From positions 1 through 15,394 of the forward strand of contig FR895496.1 in the NCBI GenBank assembly GCA_000434435.1: 15,394 bases of DNA. Direction: 5' to 3'. Origin of the DNA: Firmicutes bacterium CAG:475 (GTDB lineage: Bacteria > Bacillota > Clostridia > Christensenellales > CAG-917). Below the pieces are notes generated by a model that ran no database searches, was not told where the DNA came from, and saw only the letters and a program-made list of their open reading frames with translations. Made by a program: the position numbers and the translations under genes. Of the stretch, positions 1-6,598 are shown in pieces (the stretch's first letter is position 1; the number at the start of each line of letters is the position of its first letter).

Positions 1-28
1 AGGGGGAAAATTGCAATTTAAAGTACTT

Positions 29-48
29 CCCCTACACTCTTGTAGAGG
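29..48 (-). other. Small hairpin at left edge, function unknown
   Basis: On the minus strand CCTCTACA and TGTAGGGG can form an 8-bp stem (one G-U pair) around an AGAG loop. No T-run follows it. Next to it, at 8-19, is a perfect 12-bp palindrome AAATTGCAATTT. These lie beyond the terminator of the first gene. They may belong to a unit lying outside the window; nothing more can be said. Confidence 0.25.
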
Positions 49-52
49 ATGA

Positions 53-85
53 AAAAGCACTCCGCAGCTATCACGGAGTGCTTTT
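53..85 (-). terminator. Rho-independent terminator of the lipoprotein operon
   Basis: A 12-bp perfect inverted repeat, AAAAGCACTCCG and CGGAGTGCTTTT, encloses a 9-nt loop. On the minus strand the stem runs into TTTTT. It starts 30 bases after the stop codon of the 115-900 gene and so closes the two-gene lipoprotein operon. The A/T flanks also allow termination on the plus strand. Confidence 0.85.
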
Positions 86-114
86 GACAAAGCTATTCGC
101 TCAATCGGGCGGTT

Positions 115-900
115 TTAGGCGGTTTTGATTGCGATGTGGATATTCATAAACTCAATCGACAAATATGCGGAAGCGTCGTTGTCTTTGAGTGTGAAGATTC
201 CGAAAGGTGCGGTTTGGGGATTGTCTTTGACTTTGTATCCAAGGTAAATTGCACGGAATTGCGTGCCGTCGGAAGCGGTCAAGTCGCGGATGGCATATTG
301 CGTGTCAAGGGTGAGTTTGAGGACGGTGTCTTGGGGGATTGCGTCGAGAAGGTCGGCAGGAAGAGCCATATTGTCGCCGACGTACTTGACTGCCTCTTTG
401 ACCTTTGCGTCCGTCAAATCGAGCCCTTCGATGTTGAAGCCGAGGCTGTGTTTTATAAGTCCGAGCGCACCTTGCAAATCGTAAGATTCGAGCTTTTGCG
501 TGAAGCCGGGGAACATGGGTTCGACGTATTTGTCAACGCTTGTTTTGACGTCGAAACTCGAAAGCGCGGAGGAAATATCGACGCCTAAGTTTGTCAACAA
601 GCCGTTGACGTTTTTAAACAAGCCGGCTTTGGTTTGAACTTGCATATGCATCGTTCCGTCCGTCTTAAACTCGAAATATGTGTTGTCCTTGTCGATTGCC
701 GCGTTGACGATGACACGAACAAGAGTTTTGTTCATATCCATCATATTGAGATTTTCGTAGTCCACGGCATAGCGAGTGTCGCTTTTGAAAACGGCGGTAT
801 TTCCTTCCTTTTCGTTGCAAGCGCAAAGTGCGAATACGCAAGAGAAAAGCAAAACGAGGGCGATAACTGTCGTGATTATTCTAGCGGTTGTCTTTTTCAT
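115..900 (-). CDS. Putative lipoprotein of unknown function
   Basis: This encodes 261 residues. The N-terminus has lysines followed by a hydrophobic stretch (about residues 8-24) and a lipobox-like L25-C26-A27-C28, so the mature protein is probably anchored by Cys28 to the outer face of the membrane. The rest has a pattern of short beta-type segments (around residues 55-80 and 210-260) with a helical middle. It brings to mind small ligand-binding or lipocalin-like lipoproteins, but no family is recognised. The ATG at 900 was chosen over an in-frame start at 1143 because it opens the signal peptide and has GGAGGGAAG just upstream; the longer frame would run backwards into the neighbouring gene. 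It lies 16 bases after the SGNH-hydrolase lipoprotein gene, so the two are probably one operon. Product certain as a reading frame, function unknown. Confidence 0.85.
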   Translation of the reverse strand: MKKTTARIITTVIALVLLFSCVFALCACNEKEGNTAVFKSDTRYAVDYENLNMMDMNKTLVRVIVNAAIDKDNTYFEFKTDGTMHMQVQTKAGLFKNVNGLLTNLGVDISSALSSFDVKTSVDKYVEPMFPGFTQKLESYDLQGALGLIKHSLGFNIEGLDLTDAKVKEAVKYVGDNMALPADLLDAIPQDTVLKLTLDTQYAIRDLTASDGTQFRAIYLGYKVKDNPQTAPFGIFTLKDNDASAYLSIEFMNIHIAIKTA

Positions 901-916
901 TTTTCTTCCCTCCCCA

Positions 917-2230
917 TCAATAGTTGACCGGCGTATAACCGTCCGTCTTATCGAAATAAGCTCTTGTCGTTGCGTAATACGTGGTTGCGGAATTGACCGC
1001 GGCTTTTGCCGCTTGAATATCGAAACCTTCGACGCCCGAATAAATTCTGTCGAGCTGATCGCACTTGATTTCTTTGTATTTTTCAAGCGCATCGGCGGAT
1101 GCGATGCCCATTTCTTCGAGCATTTTTTGCGTTTGTTCCGCAATCACGGCGTGTCCGAAATTGGACGGGTGCGTAAAGTCTTGGTAGATAAGAGATCTGC
1201 CGAGGCTGTTTGCGGACAAGTCCACAACGCCGTCTTTGACGTCGGACTTGGTTACGTCGTCAAACGCTTTGTATATGTCGAGTGTATAAACGGTGTTGTC
1301 GGGATTTTTTTCGTTGTATTCGTCAAGCATGCCGTTGAGATAGCCAAGCAAATGTCCTGCAAGCTCTCTTACCTTTGCGATGGTGTCGTAGCCTTTTTCG
1401 GCAAGTGCCTGATATTCCCATTTGGTGATAAGCGTCGTGCCCTCGTAAACGGGGTTGTAAACTTTTTGGAAGATTATTTTTGCATCGGGATTGAGTTCGC
1501 GCAATTTTGCCACGATGTCAACGATATTTTGATATGTGGGCGGAAAATTGAATTTCGGGTCTATCGTGTAGGGATTTTTGCCGTCGAAACGGTCGCCGAA
1601 GCTGATTGTTTCGCCGTCGCCCGACCCAATGGAAGGACGCACGTTGTCAAGCGTACCGCCGTCGTGCAAATAATCGAACAAAGATTTGTCGTCCGCATAG
1701 TACTCTTTGAGGGCGATTCTTGTTTGCTCGTCTTCTTCTCTGTCGAAACAGGATTGATACCAGCTTTCGGGGCTGCCGGGAGCGATATTCGCAAGTCTGT
1801 CCGCCATTTCAAGCATCAACGAGCCGAGGCTGTATTGCAAAATGTTGTTGCCCAAAACGGAAATGTGGATAACGTCCGCCTCAGCGATATGCGTGCGAAT
1901 GAGCGTTGCTTTTTCCGTTTCTCTGGATATGACTTCGAGCAGACCTTCGCCCGCCTTGTTCGCCATATTGCCGGACGTAAGGTGTCCCGACATGGAGTGG
2001 TTGTAGTAGTTGTAACCGTTGGTTCTTCCCACCAAAGCGTAGTAGCCGTAATTGTCGCGTTCGCTGACGGGAGACGCGCCTATCAACGCCTCAGCGATTG
2101 AATCGCCGAGGAATACGATATTGAGCTTCCCTTCGCTTGTGTCGCCGTTTTTTTCGTCGCAGGCAACACACCAAAACGCGGTGAGCGCCACCAAAATTAC
2201 GGCAATGAAAACTGTCAAAACTTTCTTCAT
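917..2230 (-). CDS. SGNH/GDSL-family hydrolase, probable lipoprotein
   Basis: This encodes 437 residues. A lysine-rich start and hydrophobic stretch lead to C21-V22-A23-C24, a weak lipobox, so export and lipid anchoring are likely. The SGNH signatures appear in order: block I G42-D43-S44 with the nucleophile serine, a block II-type glycine near G82, block III G127-N128-N129, and block V D351-F-T-H354. Family members are esterases, lipases or carbohydrate deacetylases; the substrate cannot be told from sequence. About 220 residues separate blocks III and V, much more than in a typical member of about 200 residues total, so there is a large insertion rich in charged and aromatic residues. The ATG at 2230 follows a G-rich ribosome binding site and starts the signal peptide; an in-frame codon at 2341 would add residues with no family support. 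It is the first gene of the operon with the 115-900 lipoprotein. Confidence 0.88.
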   Translation of the reverse strand: MKKVLTVFIAVILVALTAFWCVACDEKNGDTSEGKLNIVFLGDSIAEALIGASPVSERDNYGYYALVGRTNGYNYYNHSMSGHLTSGNMANKAGEGLLEVISRETEKATLIRTHIAEADVIHISVLGNNILQYSLGSLMLEMADRLANIAPGSPESWYQSCFDREEDEQTRIALKEYYADDKSLFDYLHDGGTLDNVRPSIGSGDGETISFGDRFDGKNPYTIDPKFNFPPTYQNIVDIVAKLRELNPDAKIIFQKVYNPVYEGTTLITKWEYQALAEKGYDTIAKVRELAGHLLGYLNGMLDEYNEKNPDNTVYTLDIYKAFDDVTKSDVKDGVVDLSANSLGRSLIYQDFTHPSNFGHAVIAEQTQKMLEEMGIASADALEKYKEIKCDQLDRIYSGVEGFDIQAAKAAVNSATTYYATTRAYFDKTDGYTPVNY

Positions 2231-2276
2231 AATTGCCCCCTGTTTTCTCGGTTGCACGGAATTCGTACACTTGTAC

Positions 2277-2305
2277 ATTTTATACGAAAAAACTTGTCTT
2301 GTAAA
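2277..2305 (-). promoter_or_regulatory. Candidate sigma-A promoter for the lipoprotein operon
   Basis: On the minus strand TTTACA (2300-2305) and TAAAAT (2277-2282) are separated by exactly 17 bases. This would start transcription near 2270 and leave a leader of about 40 nt before the ATG at 2230. A second TATAAT lies upstream at 2327-2332 but has no well-spaced -35 box. Confidence 0.5.
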
Positions 2306-2362
2306 TATCAAAAGACACATTGTTTCATTATATTTTGACAAAAATTCTCTTTGCCAAACGAA

Positions 2363-2388
2363 AAGCCGAGCGGTTTTTCGCTCGGCTT
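2363..2388 (-). terminator. Rho-independent terminator of the cyclophilin gene
   Basis: A 10-bp perfect inverted repeat, AAGCCGAGCG and CGCTCGGCTT, surrounds a 6-nt loop. On the minus strand it is followed by TTTT-C-G-TTT. It lies 25 bases beyond the stop codon of the peptidyl-prolyl isomerase gene and insulates it from the lipoprotein promoter. Confidence 0.8.
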
Positions 2389-2413
2389 ACGTTCGGTTTC
2401 GATTGCATTAGAA

Positions 2414-2926
2414 TCAGTTGGCTTTGACAAAGCGCACTTGCTTCATTTTTTGCTCGCAAAGCGGTCTGTCGTCTCTGTTTGTCGGAGTGTCTGCGATGCG
2501 GTCCACAACGTCCATACCTTCGACGACTTTGCCGAACGCCGCATATTGTCCGTCCAAAAACTTTGCGTCCGCATGGCAAATGAAAAATTGCGACGATGCG
2601 GAATTGTAAAATTGAGAACGTGCCATGGAGATAACTCCCCTTTCGTGCGAAACGGGATTTGCAACGCCGTTGATTTTGAATTCGCCTTTTATGGTTTCCT
2701 TGCTGCCGCCCATACCCGTGCCTTGCGGATCGCCGCCTTGAATCATAAATCCGGATATGACTCTGTGGAAAATAAGTCCGTCGTAAAAGTGTTGCGACAC
2801 GAGTTTTTGAAAATTCTTGACCGTGATAGGTGCGGATTTTTCGTCGAGTTCGACAACGATTTTGCCGCCGTCCGCCATTTCGATTTCAACGGTATTCGTA
2901 ACTTCGTTTGTTTGTGTATATGCCAT
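2414..2926 (-). CDS. Cyclophilin-type peptidyl-prolyl cis-trans isomerase
   Basis: A 170-residue protein that interconverts cis and trans peptide bonds before proline, assisting protein folding. It has no signal peptide, so it is cytoplasmic. Landmark cyclophilin motifs are present in order: FHRVI with the catalytic arginine R55, IQGGDP (62-67), the MARS segment (101-104), SSQFFI (111-116) and FLDG (123-126). The position that is tryptophan in human cyclophilin A is phenylalanine here (F123), as in many bacterial members, and this usually goes with weak cyclosporin binding. The length matches the single-domain bacterial class, with about 10 extra N-terminal residues. The ATG at 2926 has GAGGTG a few bases upstream. 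It is probably a single-gene unit: a terminator follows and 49 bases separate it from the flavoprotein gene upstream. Family certain; natural substrates unknown. Confidence 0.95.
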   Translation of the reverse strand: MAYTQTNEVTNTVEIEMADGGKIVVELDEKSAPITVKNFQKLVSQHFYDGLIFHRVISGFMIQGGDPQGTGMGGSKETIKGEFKINGVANPVSHERGVISMARSQFYNSASSQFFICHADAKFLDGQYAAFGKVVEGMDVVDRIADTPTNRDDRPLCEQKMKQVRFVKAN

Positions 2927-2975
2927 AAAACACCTCTTTATCTATATATTTTGCATTGATAAAATGCCGTTTGTG

Positions 2976-4178
2976 TCAAAATCTGTTTTTGAGTATCGCG
3001 CTTGCAACGGCTTTTGCGCTTGAAAACGCCCATTGCAAATTGTATCCGCCCGAGTCGCCGTCGATATCGAGAGCTTCGCCCGTCGCGTATGCGTTTTTGA
3101 CTTTGAGCGACATAAGGTCGTCGTCGAATTCGCGCGGATCCAAACCTCCCGACATTGCTTGCGCAAGGGATGCGTCGCCAAGACCTTCAATGGTGAATTT
3201 GTAGTTTTTGATAGCGTTTGCGATTGCGCCGATTTTGCTTTGAGCAGGATCGTTTGCGTCGCATCCGGCAGCCCGAATTATGCGCTCTTGCACCTTGCTG
3301 TGAAAGGTGCCCAGCAACAATTCTGCAACCGTGCCGTTGTTGTTGCGCTTTGTCAGAATGTCCTCGACTTCCGCTTTTGAATACTCCGGCATAAAATCGA
3401 TCGTGAGCATATCTCCGATCTTTGCCCTGCCCCTTGCGATCTCGCTTGAAAGATTGAACGCCGCAATTCCGCTCACGCCGAAATCTTTGAAAAGCACCTC
3501 GCCGGTTTCATAGCGATAGCCTATGCGCACGCCCGCTTTCACACGAACGCCTTGCAAGTTTTTGAGAGGTTCTTTGTTCGTCTTTATAGGCACGAGGGAC
3601 GGCGTCATCGCTCTTGCGTGATGTCCGAGCGCGACGTAAAGAGCCGTACTGTCCTTGCCGAACGTCGCAGGCGAGCCGGTGGCAAGCACCACGACGTCGG
3701 AGTCGTAAGCAAACGATTGATTGGGTTTGCCCTCGACCTTGACTATTCCGCTCACCGTAAAGGCGTCGTTGAAACTTTCGACGGAGTTGACGAAGTGCGA
3801 TGTAAACACTTGCGTTGCGTTGCGCTCCAACGCCTTTCTCAACACGTCAAGGACGGTTGACGCACATTCGCTGTACGGATAAACGCGCTTGTCGATAACC
3901 TTTGTGACAAGTCCCATTTTTTCAAACGTAGCGATGGTGTCGTGCGCGTCGAAACGGTCGAGAAAACTCTCGACGAAACTCGGCTTGTTGTAGTGCACGA
4001 TGTTCATGTCGAGGTTTGTGAGGTTGCACTTGCCGTTTCCCGTGGCGAGCAGTTTTTTGCCCACGCGCTCGTTGCTTTCGACAACGGCAACTCTCATCGA
4101 CGGGGGAAGTTGGCTTGCCAAAAACAATCCGCTTGCGCCGCCGCCTATAACGATAACGTCGAATTTTTGTGTGTTCAT
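2976..4178 (-). CDS. HI0933/YhiN-family FAD-dependent flavoprotein
   Basis: This encodes 400 residues. The N-terminus is an FAD-binding Rossmann fold with a G12-G-G-A-S-G17 loop. It is followed by the family's signature region around residues 42-58 (VGKKLLATGNGKCNLTN), and the C-terminus carries an ATGEALDIDGDSGGYN segment that closes the FAD site. These identify the HI0933-like flavoprotein family. Members are variously annotated as aminoacetone-oxidase-family FAD proteins or BaiN; the biochemical role of most is unsettled, so no substrate is assigned. It is cytoplasmic and has normal length for the family. No ribosome binding site precedes the ATG at 4178, but a promoter-like sequence sits so close that the transcript may begin at the ATG itself (see 4185-4213). 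A structured RNA candidate ends 60 bases upstream. Confidence 0.93.
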   Translation of the reverse strand: MNTQKFDVIVIGGGASGLFLASQLPPSMRVAVVESNERVGKKLLATGNGKCNLTNLDMNIVHYNKPSFVESFLDRFDAHDTIATFEKMGLVTKVIDKRVYPYSECASTVLDVLRKALERNATQVFTSHFVNSVESFNDAFTVSGIVKVEGKPNQSFAYDSDVVVLATGSPATFGKDSTALYVALGHHARAMTPSLVPIKTNKEPLKNLQGVRVKAGVRIGYRYETGEVLFKDFGVSGIAAFNLSSEIARGRAKIGDMLTIDFMPEYSKAEVEDILTKRNNNGTVAELLLGTFHSKVQERIIRAAGCDANDPAQSKIGAIANAIKNYKFTIEGLGDASLAQAMSGGLDPREFDDDLMSLKVKNAYATGEALDIDGDSGGYNLQWAFSSAKAVASAILKNRF

Positions 4179-4184
4179 ACCGCT

Positions 4185-4213
4185 ATTTTAGCACATAGAT
4201 ATATTATAATCAA
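4185..4213 (-). promoter_or_regulatory. Candidate promoter giving a leaderless flavoprotein mRNA
   Basis: On the minus strand TTGATT (4208-4213), a 17-base spacer ending in TGC (an extended -10 element), and TAAAAT (4185-4190) form a reasonable sigma-A promoter. Transcription would start about 7 bases beyond TAAAAT, which is at the A of the ATG (4178). The gene also lacks a Shine-Dalgarno sequence. An overlapping TATAAT at 4203-4208 lacks a good -35 box and is the competing reading. Confidence 0.45.
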
Positions 4214-4237
4214 TCTCAAAATCTCGCTTTTAGCAAT

Positions 4238-4405
4238 AAAAAAAGGACGCAAAACGCGCCCGATAAAAAACATTTTAAGCGCGTCTAAAGGGGACAAGTC
4301 CTCTTTGGACGCGCTCTCCCCACATAATTACGCGCAAACACGGTAAGCCGTAAAATTTTTGGAGAAAAGGTACGGAACTAAAAAACCTTGCGTTTTGCGC
4401 GTATA
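4238..4405 (-). ncRNA. Candidate structured RNA ending in a T-run
   Basis: This gene-free stretch between the membrane-protein gene and the flavoprotein gene is rich in paired segments. An outer helix pairs CGCAAAACGC (4390-4399 read on the minus strand) with GCGTTTTGCG (4248-4257), 10 bp. Inside, AGCGCGTC and GACGCGCT (4278-4315) form an 8-bp stem topped by AAAG/CTTT and GGA-CTTG-TCC. TCTCC can pair with GGAGA next to that hairpin, and ACGG/CCGT makes a small stem at 4340-4351. The 3' end is CC followed by seven Ts (4244-4238). A promoter-like motif ends just before the 5' end. Two uses are possible: a free small RNA, or a leader/attenuator of the flavoprotein gene. It shows no sequence I can match to tmRNA, SRP RNA, RNase P RNA or a known riboswitch. 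6S RNA cannot be excluded by eye. The ends are approximate. Confidence 0.5.
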
Positions 4406-4411
4406 TGAGTT

Positions 4412-4440
4412 AGAGTAGGGAAAATTTGGATTTGGTTACA
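4412..4440 (-). promoter_or_regulatory. Two-part ECF-type promoter motif before the RNA candidate
   Basis: On the minus strand TGTAACCAAATC (4429-4440) is followed after 12 bases by ACTCT (4412-4416). The same two elements with the same spacing occur at 6568-6596. The TGTAAC core resembles -35 elements known for ECF sigma factors, for example the Bacillus SigX class. The motif overlaps the TAA stop of the membrane-protein gene. It would start transcription around 4405, where the structured RNA begins. Confidence 0.5.
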
Positions 4441-5344
4441 TATTTTTGAAAAAATATTGTGTTTTTTGTACTTTTTTGTATAAATTGGTTAAAAACAAAA
4501 CACCACCGTCGTAAAGGCGGGATTGTTTTTTGATTGTTTGTGTTGTTTTATCTTCGGACTTGTCCGATCTGAACGGTATCCATTTTTCCACGCTTTCGAG
4601 CGGAGCAAGCTGCCGCGCCTTTTCTTCGGACGTTTTCTCGCGCATCACTTGGTTGATTAGATATGCCGGATTGCAATGGTCTTCGTATATTGTGATACAC
4701 TCGAACTCGAACTCCAACATTCTGTTTTTCCACACGCCCCACGCCGTGACGTGATAGTTGTAAGAGATGAATCCGTCGTCTTGCGACTCTTCGATTTCTT
4801 CGTTGTAGCTGAATGAGCCGAACGGCAACTCCGCTTTTTTGCTCGTTTCGAATGAATGATGTTCAAACAAATACGAGTTTATCGACAATTTAAGCATCCC
4901 CGTGTAATACTCGAAATCTTCCTCTTCGCTATCGGAAAAATCCACGACGTACATAAGAGGTGTAATATTGTCGAAGTCTTTCATTAAACTTGCGCTGTTG
5001 TAAAAAGGCGGTGCGATTTTGTAATCGAATATCGCGTCGTTCATCTCTTCAAGAGACACGGGCACGTGCGGATACCAATCGTCGTCCGCAAATCCGGGCG
5101 TGTTTGTGGGATTGAGATAAACGCAAACGAGAGAGACCACCACAAGCAAAACGCATGCGACGGACGTCAGAGAAAGCGCGAAATACTTTGAACCGAAAGT
5201 CTTTTTGTTTTGGGCTATACGTTCTTTTTTGCGCGCGTCGATGCGCTTTTGGTTTTTATCCAAAAGCGCACGCTTGACGTCGTCATTTTCATATTGTTTT
5301 AAACTGTCGTTTGCAAGTTGTGCAAATTTCTCGTTGCGTTTCAT
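4436..5344 (-). CDS. Single-pass membrane protein, candidate anti-sigma factor
   Basis: This encodes 302 residues. Residues 1-53 are highly charged and lysine/arginine rich, residues 55-77 form one strong membrane segment, and residues 80-302 are acidic and hydrophilic. By the positive-inside rule the N-terminus is cytoplasmic and the long C-terminus is outside. This layout fits membrane anti-sigma factors. The genomic position does too: it is the third gene after an ECF sigma factor and a secreted peptidase-like protein. However, there is no zinc-binding HxxxCxxC motif and I do not recognise a family for either domain, so this is inference from topology and context. The ATG at 5344 has AAGGAG four bases upstream. 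Only 16 bases separate it from the preceding gene, which points to co-transcription. The last ~30 residues are basic and aromatic, unlike the rest. Confidence 0.82.
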   Translation of the reverse strand: MKRNEKFAQLANDSLKQYENDDVKRALLDKNQKRIDARKKERIAQNKKTFGSKYFALSLTSVACVLLVVVSLVCVYLNPTNTPGFADDDWYPHVPVSLEEMNDAIFDYKIAPPFYNSASLMKDFDNITPLMYVVDFSDSEEEDFEYYTGMLKLSINSYLFEHHSFETSKKAELPFGSFSYNEEIEESQDDGFISYNYHVTAWGVWKNRMLEFEFECITIYEDHCNPAYLINQVMREKTSEEKARQLAPLESVEKWIPFRSDKSEDKTTQTIKKQSRLYDGGVLFLTNLYKKVQKTQYFFKNM

Positions 5345-5360
5345 GTTTCTCCTTATATCG

Positions 5361-6533
5361 TCACATTATGTTGACAACGAATGCATCGGATATTGCGGTT
5401 GAGGACAAATTCAAATATGCTTTTGCCACATCTCTATAGCCGGTGGCTATTTTTACAAGGCGATTGGTCGTTGTTGAGCCGTTTGCCAGCGTATAAACGA
5501 TTTCTCGAAGTTCGAACGCCACCACGGCGTGCGAACCGTTGCCGGTATAAGTTTTATACGTGTCCGCATTCCCTTCGCTATTGATCGTCGCGAACTGGAA
5601 GCCTTGCACGAAAAGAACAACCGGCTTTTCCGCAAGGAAGATTTGCGCAGCCTTGCCGTAGTCGAGGGTACTTCCCGACATGACGCCCGCAAAGGTCACG
5701 TTCGTTCCCGTACTCGCGCAATAGCCGCGCAGTCCGTATTTGAACTTGCTCACGGTTGCGCCCGTCGTTGCGTTTACACCGATGAAAGTGTAAAGATTTG
5801 TCATAAGCGAAACGATGGTGCTGTTTTGCGATTTATATGTGTAGGTTGTGCCGATTGTTATAGCTGCGTCATAATCGGGGATCAGATCGGGGACAAGCCT
5901 ATCGTAATATCCGATGACGTTCGCAGCCGCCACCGCCGTGCATCCCGACGGCAAACTAGACTCGGGTTGATAGTAGCCCGGATGATTTTTTATCGCGGTT
6001 TGCTTGTTGTCGGTTTTTGAAACGTAGTTCACGACCGATTCGGATTGCGTGAGGTCGCCGACGCCGCGCACGCCGTTCAGACAATCGACTTCTTCCTTTG
6101 TCATCACCACACCGTTCGCAAACGTGAATTCACCGTCTCGGTAGCCTGCATATGTAAACTGATTGACGTATATAGGCAGCCCTTGAAGATTTGCATAAGG
6201 ATCTTTGCCTTCGACGATCTCGCTTACAACCGGTTGTTCGAGCACGAGTATGACCGCATAACCGTCACCTTGCGCGTTCGTGTACGAGTACACAAAGCCC
6301 AGCTCGTGAAGAGCGACGTCGTATATCATCCTCTTGTTTGCGGCAAAACTGCCGGTTTCTCCGTTTTGATCGATGGTTTCGCCCACCGCCTCAACGAAAA
6401 GTCTGTCGCATTCGTCAAGTTCTTCTTGCGTAAATGCCTCTGCCACTCCACCTACATAGAGCATCGCAAAGAGCGTTGCCGCAAAAAATACCGCGGCGAA
6501 AACGACGATTGACACTTTGAGTTGTGTTTTCAT
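5361..6533 (-). CDS. Secreted papain-like (C39-like) cysteine peptidase homologue
   Basis: This encodes 390 residues. An N-terminal hydrophobic segment (about 8-28) and A31-E-A33 give a probable signal-peptidase I site, so the protein is exported. Residues 35-165 look like a beta-rich pro-domain. The C-terminal part has the layout of bacterial papain-like peptidases: SGC198TAVAAANVIGYYDR with a likely catalytic cysteine, G331-N-G-S-H335AVVAFE with a likely catalytic histidine, and a TGYRDVAKAY segment (364-373) where a polar third residue would sit. This resembles C39-like and streptopain-like predicted peptidases. Activity and substrate are unproven. The ATG at 6533 follows GAAGGTTGG. It lies between the ECF sigma gene and the membrane-protein gene, and its own upstream region carries the two-part motif. 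A role in surface or envelope proteolysis under ECF control is inferred. Confidence 0.85.
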   Translation of the reverse strand: MKTQLKVSIVVFAAVFFAATLFAMLYVGGVAEAFTQEELDECDRLFVEAVGETIDQNGETGSFAANKRMIYDVALHELGFVYSYTNAQGDGYAVILVLEQPVVSEIVEGKDPYANLQGLPIYVNQFTYAGYRDGEFTFANGVVMTKEEVDCLNGVRGVGDLTQSESVVNYVSKTDNKQTAIKNHPGYYQPESSLPSGCTAVAAANVIGYYDRLVPDLIPDYDAAITIGTTYTYKSQNSTIVSLMTNLYTFIGVNATTGATVSKFKYGLRGYCASTGTNVTFAGVMSGSTLDYGKAAQIFLAEKPVVLFVQGFQFATINSEGNADTYKTYTGNGSHAVVAFELREIVYTLANGSTTTNRLVKIATGYRDVAKAYLNLSSTAISDAFVVNIM

Positions 6534-6556
6534 TTTCCAACCTTCGTGATTTTTTA

Positions 6557-6575
6557 GTCACATTATAAGAGTGAC
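6557..6575. promoter_or_regulatory. Inverted repeat across the -10 region, possible operator
   Basis: GTCAC (6557-6561) and GTGAC (6571-6575) form a perfect 5-bp inverted repeat with a 9-base spacer that contains the TATAAT and ACTCT sequences of the peptidase promoter region. A third half-site-like GTGAT lies at 6546-6550. Such symmetry over a promoter can be a repressor site, but it is short enough to be chance. Confidence 0.25.
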
Positions 6576-6596
6576 GGTCTTTGCGATTTGGTTACA
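6568..6596 (-). promoter_or_regulatory. Two-part ECF-type promoter motif before the peptidase gene
   Basis: On the minus strand TGTAACCAAATC (6585-6596) is followed after 12 bases by ACTCT (6568-6572), the same arrangement as at 4412-4440. It begins just after the TGA of the sigma factor gene and would give a leader of about 25-30 nt for the peptidase gene. A TATAAT at 6562-6567 overlaps its downstream edge, but the hexamer 17 bases upstream of it (CAAATC) is not a sigma-A -35 box. Confidence 0.5.
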
Positions 6597-6598
6597 TC

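Noticed and set aside
776..2101. 441-codon open frame on the plus strand
   Set aside because: It lies antisense to the SGNH-hydrolase gene and the start of the 115-900 lipoprotein gene, has no family motif, and is rich in residues typical of a reverse-frame reading. The minus-strand genes have signal peptides, catalytic motifs and ribosome binding sites.
4238..4405. Structured region as tmRNA, SRP RNA, RNase P RNA, T-box or a known riboswitch
   Set aside because: None of the hallmark sequences of these RNAs could be found by eye on either strand. 6S RNA has few conserved bases and remains possible.
6562..6567. TATAAT before the peptidase gene as a housekeeping promoter
   Set aside because: The hexamer 17 bases upstream is CAAATC, which is not a sigma-A -35 box, and there is no TG extension. 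The ECF-type reading explains the conserved bases better, although a weak sigma-A start cannot be excluded.
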